From Lithobates sylvaticus (Eukaryota > Chordata > Amphibia > Anura > Ranidae), in the NCBI GenBank assembly GCA_028564925.1, contig CM053029.1, positions 185,868,786 through 185,932,785 of the forward strand: DNA of 64,000 bases, read 5' to 3'. The position numbers were made by a program, and so were the translations under genes. Below the pieces are notes generated by a model. That model did no database searches and had not been told where the DNA came from. It saw only the letters and a program-made list of their open reading frames with translations. Numbering within the stretch: position 1 is the first letter of the stretch; every line of letters begins with the position of its first letter. Below are positions 56,841-64,000 of the stretch, piece after piece.

Positions 56841-57389
56841 GCCTTAGGTTATTGTTTTGTTTATAGCATTTTAGTACATTTATAGCATGGATATACTTTA
56901 GTTAGTTGTAGGGCTGTTCTGTGTGTCTTTTCTAAAGGAAATGGGTTATATCCCTCAATTAATTAATTAATCCTTAGTTAATATTGTAACTGTCATTTCT
57001 ACATTAAATTGCATCTAAGAAAATGTAATACTGTCTTTAGATGCAGTGGCTCCATTTTTTTCCCCAGACATTTTTTTCCTTTTTTTTACACCTAGGGAGC
57101 TTGCCAGTAACACATTTCCTGTCCTAGGGTGACAACACTTTCTCACTGTACTGTGTCATTGGAGGACAAGCTGTGCCAGCCTGAGACAGGAAGTGTATTA
57201 GGACTACAGAATACTTCCCCCTATCCTCATCTCCATAACATAATGGAGAGAGGTGTTCTGTAGTTCATTGAACTGGACGTGGAAAGTTTGATAATAATGG
57301 TTGTGATTTCACAGCAGTGTAGACACTCAATAAAGAAATAAGGACTGTTTTTTGACACTATGGCCCTTTAAAATAGCCTGTGCCAAAAT
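56841..57389. other. unassigned DNA
   Basis: If the candidate exon is real, this would be first-intron sequence. No repeats or coding motifs recognised. Confidence 0.4.
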
Positions 57390-57530
57390 TAAAAAATCTT
57401 TATTATCCATTTCAGTAACTTTACCGACACAAGCAGCGGATTCAGGTAGTTCTTAATAGCACCACTTGTACAACACTATTTGCTCGACATGTTTCGCCAG
57501 AATATGGCTTCTTCGGGAGACTTTATACTT
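57390..57530 (-). repeat. repeat end with hammerhead-like motif
   Basis: Minus strand: CTCCCGAAGAAGCC, 7-nt loop, GGCGAAACATGTCGAG (57483-57524), followed about 90 bp on by AATAAAGATTTTTT near 57395. See findings. Confidence 0.55.
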
Positions 57531-57640
57531 TTTTGTACAGGATAATGCAAACAGAAAAAATAAACCACATAAACCTGTTAAATTCATTTTTCAATTCACA
57601 TGCTTACATTGGATCATCTGAGAGACCACTCTTACTCCGA

Positions 57641-57666
57641 ATATATATATATATATATCTAAAAAA

Positions 57667-57714
<48 letters not shown>

Positions 57715-57732
57715 TTATATATATATATATAA
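57641..57732. repeat. (TA)n microsatellite, interrupted
   Basis: Three blocks of TA units separated by short breaks (for example CTAAAAAACGA). The Tyr-Ile open frame across it is an artefact. Confidence 0.95.
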
Positions 57733-57991
57733 TCTAATGTATACTATTCCAAAAATGCTACCAATAAATATGACCAATTATGGTCTCTATATTTGGAGAA
57801 CAGTGTTAATCACAATTACCTGTAAATTGGAAAATATAAAGCTATCTGCTAGAAAGGTTTCAGCTTCTGTACTGTAGTTGCTTTGATCAACCACGAGGGG
57901 CAGATCAAACACTTGCGGATACTTTATTTCTATGCAAAAAAAGATCATTCTTCTAACAGGTCTCTCTTCCCCTTCAACTACTACTTTACTG

Positions 57992-58288
57992 CATAGACGT
58001 GCACACAGGGTGTGCCGGATGTGCCCAGGCACACCCTAATCACCCCATTCGCATTAGCATTATTACTCTGTGTGCCAGTGGGAAGGTGGGAGAGATCTCC
58101 CACTGAGCGACTCTGCTTAAAGTTGAAGTGTGGAAGCATTTCTCTCGCTCTGAATCTGCAGGCAAGGCGATCATGTACCGGCGGGTCAGAGTGTTGCAAG
58201 GAAGACTGTGTTCATACATACATACATACATACATGTGTTTGAGCTTTGCTGTGCACACCCTAATGCAATAGGCTGCGTACACCTATG
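57992..58288. mobile_element. CATAG-ended MITE
   Basis: CATAGACGTGCACACAGGGT at the left and GCTGCGTACACCTATG at the right are imperfectly inverted; GCACACCCTAAT occurs near both ends. Contains a CATA microsatellite at about 58213-58236. Related to 49825-50160. Confidence 0.7.
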
Positions 58289-58350
58289 CTTGACTGCAAA
58301 TAGTCAATGCTAGCCTATCACTTAATTTCTTTCCATTGTATTGTCTTTAA

Positions 58351-58946
58351 CCGCTTCCTGACCGCCTCCTGTACATATATGGTGGCAGGATGGCTCTCCT
58401 GCGTGAATTGCCATATATATATATGGCTGTTCTTTTAAGAGCTATAGCGCGGCGGGGGACCCGATGCGCGTGGCCGGTGGGGGCGATCGCCGCCGGCCAC
58501 CCGCGGTCGCGGGCACGAGAGTCAGAAGGGGGATTTGTGTGTGTAAACACACAAATCCCCATTCTGACAGGGGAGGAGAAACAGATCGTCTGTTCCTACT
58601 AAGTAGGAGCAACGATCTGGCTCCTCCTCTAGTCAACCCCTTGATCGCCCCTAGTGTTAACCCCTTCCCTGTCAGTGACATTTATACCGTAATCAGTGGC
58701 TATTTTTAGCTCTGATCACTGTATAAATTTCAATGGTCCCAAAAAAGTGTCAAAAGTGTCCGATCTGTCCGCCACAATGTCGCAGTCCTGATAAAAATCA
58801 CTGATCGCCGTCATTACTAGTAAAAAAAAATAATAATAATAAAAATGTCATAAATCTATTCCCTATTTTGTAGACATTATAACTTTTGCGCAAACCAATC
58901 AATATACACTTATTGCGATTTTTTAATTCTTCCGGGACTGAAGTGG
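58351..58946. mobile_element. TTAA-flanked (piggyBac-like) element
   Basis: TTAA at 58347-58350 and 58947-58950; ends CCGCTTCCTGACCGCC / GGGACTGAAGTGG. Shares AACCCCTTCCCTGTCAGTGA and GCAAACCAATCAATATA with 55272-56427. 596 bp, so a shorter internally deleted form. Confidence 0.9.
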
Positions 58947-58950
58947 TTAA

Positions 58951-59580
58951 TTGAAAATCAATAAACATATCTGTTAAAAAAAACTGTGAGGTCCTGCAGG
59001 ATTGTCACTACAGGCATCTGTAAGTTTTTTTGCACAGATTCACTCGGGATCAGTTTTTTAAAACCATAATGCACTGCGTGGCTTTTGAACTATGGCCAGC
59101 TGGATAAGGAGGGCCAATCAGAGGGATTTTGGATAAACCATGCACTGGGGTGCCATTCACAATAAATGGCAATCCAAGGCATATTCAATAGAGCAAGCGC
59201 TTTGCTATGCTTCATGGTAACGTACGTTAGCATGTTTTTAGCACGTGTTCCTCCAACACACAAGCGCAAATGGGCCCACAGAAGCTTGTTATCACACCCA
59301 AGTAAACATTAGGCCCACCACGGCACTGCACACAATGTTGAATTGTTCCAGCACGTGGAGAGGAAAACAATTAGACTATTAAGTTATATAAAAATAAAGA
59401 TCACTGCATTCTTGGAAGACAGCCATCGCAGGTCAGGTTATATGCTGTCACATCTGCAAACAGTAGCAGGTCCTAGTTAAAAGCTGTTCTTATTTGATCT
59501 GAATTTCAAAAAATAAAGTGACATTTTATGCGTTTGTTTGAGTTCTCTGACCCCATTTTAAACCATCATTTCATTAAATA
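58951..59580. other. unassigned; shared block at 59070-59150
   Basis: CCATAATGCACTGCGTGGCT and the following 60 bp recur at about 60876-60953. Nothing else recognised. Confidence 0.5.
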
Positions 59581-59589
59581 TCTGACAAG

Positions 59590-60330
59590 ACTTTATAATT
59601 TTTTTATAAATGTTTTTATTCAGTTTTTATGTAAAATTACAAGCAACAAAGGAGACAGTACAGCATGTACAGGTTTACAATCAGTATAACTAGCCTGTGT
59701 AATCACAAAACAATAATGCAATATACATAACAGGACATTCAGTAAGGAGATGAGTGAGGGGAGGGATAGAAAAAAGAAAAAAAGTCACAGGGGGTTAAGG
59801 GGTATGAGTTGGGGGTTATTTTAAGTATGATGAGAAAGGGACAATTAGGGACTGGGAAACATGAGTGGGGTGGGGGACATGATTTGAGGCATAAAGATGA
59901 TTTCTTTATTTATTTATCAATTCAATGCTCACACTTTCAAGTGTGAAGGGGTCCACATACAGCGTGGCCATGACATTGTAGTAGATATACAATGGTCCCT
60001 CAAGAAAGCATCCGACAGACCACTCAAGAAAAGGAATGCATTATTCCCTTGTATTAAACATTGGTTTTATAGTGTAACCAACACATACCATGTCACTTGG
60101 ACAGCCTTTCTTGCATTATATGTATCAGCTGCTCCATATTCACCACCTTATTGATTAGTGTGAACCATTCCTGCAAAGTAGGAGTCTGTTTGGCAAGCCA
60201 AGTGTCAGAATGTACCATCTAGCCACAATAATCATGTACATATCGAAGAATTTGGAATAATGCTGCTTGGGAATGGTTGCATGGTGCAGTAGGTATTATT
60301 TGAGTGTAAAGTAAAAAATTAGGTAATATG
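59590..60330 (-). pseudogene. probable LINE-1 ORF2 C-terminus and 3' UTR
   Basis: Minus strand: PTLQEWFTLINKVVNMEQLI near 60100-60190 fits the last block of LINE-1 ORF2 (PTxxxW...ExL). AT-rich 3' UTR to about 59590 with no other coding. Weaker than the other LINE-1 pieces because the knuckle motif is not present. Confidence 0.55.
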
Positions 60331-62313
60331 TGGGTGTGAAGTCAAGAGATCTATGTCTCACTAGAACCTTGCACGCCAAATATTCCCACCATTTGTGTAG
60401 TAATGTGCCTTCCTCATTGTCACATCACCCAACTGTGGTCTACAATATTAGAAAATATCCTGTGGAGTAACGAATCACTTTAGGCTAATATAACACAAAT
60501 ATATAGGCCTAAATGTAACTTTCAAAAGTAGATAATATTTTGAAGGTGATCAGTGTTCCAGTTTTATATTCTCAGGCTGTCTCTTAGAAAGTCCCAGCAG
60601 GCAGCTAATTACACTGCAATTCAAGGTATTGCTATTTAAAATAAATGTTCTACCTACTGTATATGCCATTAGAAAGATAGGCTCCACCTATTTTAATTAT
60701 AGGTCTATCTTACTTTTTATATCCATCATTTACATGCATACATGTATACAAGCACCACACAAATACCATATATTCATAATAGAAAATACAATGAGTGTCG
60801 TGTTCCCCACTACCATGGGCTTGCAGCAAACCCTGTGAGTTCCAAACTTGTAGTCCTGGCAATTTTTTTTCAACCATAATGCACTGCATGGCTTTTGAAA
60901 CATGTCCACTAGGGTTAAAAGGGCCAATAAGGGGAACTTTGTATAAGCTAACCCGCTCATAGTAGAAGCTAGGGAGGCTCAAAGCAGCCAACGTGTACTG
61001 AGAGGTGCTATAGGGAGGGATGACAAACTGCATAGGAACAAGTTAGGGTCAGTTACTTTGGTTTACTTCTGATTGCTAGCTATTTGTGCAAATCACCTGC
61101 TTTGCCACCTTCTTTTTTTCCCTTACTATTTTCTTATTATGGGGGTGAAAATTACAGGCATGCAGTTCTCAGCTACCCGCCTGGCCATTTACATCCCATA
61201 GGCTTAAATGGGATATACCTGTACTGCAGGTCCCATTCAAGGCTATGGGACATTAATGCGCAGGCACTAGATTTTTCCTGGCCAGTGTCCAGAAATAGTG
61301 GCAGGCTGATGGTGTCAGAGGAGACATGTATGTACCTGTAGTGGGAATGACTCAACTTATTGTAAAAAGGGTAAACAGGGAGGAGCCGGAGGGAAGGGGA
61401 CTTGTCCATTAAATTTAGAATTTACAATACGTTTGCACGATCAGTAAGTTGTAGGCATAATAATGAATATACAGTAAGAATAAGGAATGTGGTGTGGCAT
61501 AGAATAATCCAATATATTGGGGGTCAGTGTGACGAATGGCACTCACATCACTGGTCAGTGGAACAAATGTCACCCTTACAGACAATTTCATCATTAGGTA
61601 TGTGGGTGGTGCCCATGCGGGGAGCAGTGTTCGCTAGTCCCCCTAAAGCCTGACAAAGGCACATGCCTACACACAGGTATGGCGTTTAGGGCAGCACTCT
61701 TCATAATAGCAGCACTTCTCCACATAGACATTAGTTAACCCCTTGTAGTCCGTGGCACAGTTCTTTAATTCTTTATACTCTGTATGCTATGGATAACAGT
61801 ACTTATTGCGCTTCTCCCTTTCGTGCAGCATTTCTGAGCCAGTGTCACGGAGTATGCACCAGACTCCACCAGCCCAGTTATCTGTCACCTCATTCTAATG
61901 ACACTGATCCGTATGTTAAGCTTGAATCCCAGGAAGCTTGACTCTGTACATAACTCAGGCCTAATTTCTCCTTGAGGCCTCATTCCATCTTCCACGACAT
62001 ACAGGCTGGGTCCCTACGATGCCCCGTACTGTTAGTTGGAGCCAGATTGGGGTTTCCTTTGCTAGGGAAGGTGCCTAAGCTTACCAGCTCCTTCACTACT
62101 GGGAGCTATGCCAAGTCATCTCCACTTCCCAACTGGCTGCTATTTGCACCTAGACACTAGTACTGTAGTCATTAGCATTGGCCTTTACTAGTTAGTTCTA
62201 CTGCACTTTATGCATATACACTGTATATTTCATTGTTCTGTCTTGTCCTCTGGTGTGAACCATACTATATTTGTGATATGCCATGCATGCATGCACCCTT
62301 TCTTCTAATATCC
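60330..62313. other. unassigned DNA
   Basis: Contains the second copy of the CCATAATGCACTGC block (about 60876-60953). Frames up to 107 codons show no family I recognise. Could include unique intronic DNA. Confidence 0.4.
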
Positions 62314-62317
62314 TTAA

Positions 62318-62532
62318 AGCGGAAGTAAACCCATCGATTTAGCAGTTTAAAAAAAAAAGGCATGCAATGAATGCTAACTGCACATTGGCTGTGCTCTCAA
62401 CCAAACAGTCAAACCATCCAATGGCTGGTGTCATAACGGATCACATGTGCAGCACTGTGGCAGTTGAAGATTAAACAGAGGCAAAGATGGCAGCTTCCTT
62501 GGTTGAAGACTATAGGGGGGTTTACTTCCACT
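62318..62532. mobile_element. TTAA-flanked MITE, 215 bp
   Basis: TTAA at 62314-62317 and 62533-62536; ends AGCGGAAGTAAACCC / GGTTTACTTCCACT are inverted. Non-coding. Confidence 0.93.
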
Positions 62533-62705
62533 TTAAGTAATTTCAGACCAGACGAAGATGTATACAATGTTTATGTTCTAAAGTTGTTAAGGTATAATTA
62601 AACAATGACAGCTTTTTCCATCCATTCCTAACACAAAGTGCCTTCTGAGTGTCCCTTGGTGCCCTTGCCCATTGAGGTAGTCATACCTTGTAAATAGAAC
62701 ATCCT

Positions 62706-62755
62706 TTAAAGGGGTTGTAAAGGCTCGTGTTTTTTCACCTTAATGCAGCCTATTC
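62706..62755. mobile_element. TTAAAG-type MITE fragment
   Basis: TTAAAGGGGTTGTAAAGG, the end of a TTAA MITE; truncated on the right, where another repeat begins. Confidence 0.6.
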
Positions 62756-64000
62756 CCGCGCTAATACAGAAAATAATGATGTACAGTATGTGAGGTGCAG
62801 CGAACACCGATAGGGTTAAAAACAAAAAACCCAAATAAGGAGAAATGGAGAAAATAAATGTGTGGTGTCGCGCTCCTAAAATGGTATCAGTATAGATACT
62901 GCATATAATGGCTGTATGTATCAAATCAGCGGACAAGGAATGGTATGCAGGTTTACTGTGTGCAACTCTGGCTAAACCATTAATAAAGCAGTCATATATA
63001 TGAAATAAAATGCGCTAGTATCAGTAAAAAGGCAACAATCAATAAGAGAGAGTACATAAAATGTATACGTATATAAATATAAATAAAGGGACTAATGTGC
63101 AAAAAACCATAATACAAATACACTAAAGTGCATAGATAAATTAGTGTGCAAAACCGCATAAACGAATAAATTCAGTGACTGGAATACATTCAATCACTAG
63201 ATGGCGGTGGATATAAAAGTATTAATGAGGTGATAGTGAGTGGTTCAAGTTGGTATAAATAACAGAAAAATGTATACCAAAGTGGGGATCGGGGTGGGGG
63301 GGGAGGGGATGAGAACCAATAAAGTGTTGGTGAATACACTAGCAGCAAAGGTCGGTGATAGTGCTAGTGATAGCAATAAATGTGAACAAAAAATTGGCAA
63401 CAAATGTGAACAAAAAAATGGGCAACAAAGAGAGAGGTGATCAAGGTAATAAGGATTGCAATGTGATTAAAAGATCAACATATACAAAACAATAAAATGA
63501 CAGTCCATAAGGCATAGGGTTCTGTGAACAGCACGAAGCTGGTAATGACGGGTGTGATCCAATCTGGGCTGCACTCTGGTGCCAAAGTGACAAGTGGAGG
63601 TGGGTGATAGTGATTTGAGCTTGCCCAGGGTAATGGCAGTGCTGGGGTCTTCGGTGCTGGTGACACCCTTAGGTGTACTCCCTAATTACCTTTATACTGC
63701 AAGGTATGCAGCATGTAAGAGGATGCCAGGAAGGTGGGCTCTCTCTGGGGGGTACTTCAGTGGTCTCTCTGGGGGATGTTGCTCAAGGAGTCTCTATGTC
63801 GGTCCTCCTCTCCTGTCCGGGATGTGTGGAACCTATACAGTGGTTGCTACCTGGTGCTCAGGACCAAGTTCCGCTCAGCAAATACCAGAGTATGGTGGGT
63901 GAGGGGGAGGAGAGAGTAACAAAAAAGGACTCGTATAGTGTAGTAGTTTAGAAAAACAGTGAATGAGCTTTAATTTTTAAAAAGAGGTACTCACATAGAC
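62756..64000 (-). repeat. repeat family running off the right edge
   Basis: Non-coding as far as seen. On the minus strand 63921-63990 reads TTTTTAAAAATTAAAGCTCA and TTTTTCTAAACTACTACACT, the same pair of blocks as at 53060-53095. If the layout matches, a GAAAC-type motif should lie just outside the window. It may belong to a Penelope-like or similar retroelement, but no reverse transcriptase is visible here. Confidence 0.45.

Noticed and set aside
63240-63951. Several forward frames of 60-100 codons near the right edge
   Set aside because: They overlap each other in different frames inside a repeat-like region and show no recognised domain.

Overview
Organism and overall character. The window reads as intergenic or intronic DNA from a frog with a large, transposon-rich genome. 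The tRNA-headed SINEs, the Tc1 families, the dense MITE content and the CTATGTAA-tailed LINE resemble what I know from ranid frogs; that is recognition from memory, not a search result. I found no confident host protein-coding exon. Nearly every open frame that encodes something recognisable belongs to a transposable element or is a by-product of a tandem repeat. The one host-gene candidate is a short TATA-box/first-exon-like block near 56.7-56.84 kb.

Layout. 0-5 kb: a LINE-1 tail fragment, then a broken Tigger (pogo-type) transposase on the minus strand, split by an 813-bp element that itself carries a GC-rich PIF/Harbinger-like MITE. 5-7.6 kb: A-rich DNA and several MITEs. 7.6-9.8 kb: a 22-bp minisatellite interrupted by a SINE. 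10-14 kb: MITEs, a TTAA-flanked element with its own minisatellite, and a pair of direct repeats. 14-23 kb: a LINE-1 endonuclease fragment and two broken Tc1 elements, each carrying a copy of the same 426-bp MITE in opposite orientation. 23.3-25.5 kb: a Tc1 inside a SINE inside a fold-back element. 29-34 kb: a LINE-1 ORF2 remnant split first by a solo LTR and then by a hAT-type element that carries a 34-bp minisatellite. 34-39.5 kb: another Tc1, a small hAT MITE, two CR1/L2-type LINE pieces and a further LINE-1 piece. 40-48 kb: a TTAA element, a hAT-type element and a fossil Ty1/copia element invaded by three DNA transposons. 48-64 kb: LINE-1 3' ends, TTAA elements, MITEs, simple repeats and a repeat family that runs off the window's right edge.

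How the parts relate. Insertions with clean target duplications give a relative chronology. Tc1, Tigger, LINE-1 and copia bodies are the oldest layer; hAT, PIF/Harbinger-like and TTAA elements, an LTR and SINEs landed in them later. In three places (Tigger, and LINE-1 twice) removing the insert and one target copy restores the coding frame exactly, which fixes element boundaries to the base. The most unusual leads are hammerhead-ribozyme-like motifs at the ends of several repeats, minisatellites housed inside DNA transposons, and SINEs that share a body but have different 3' tails.
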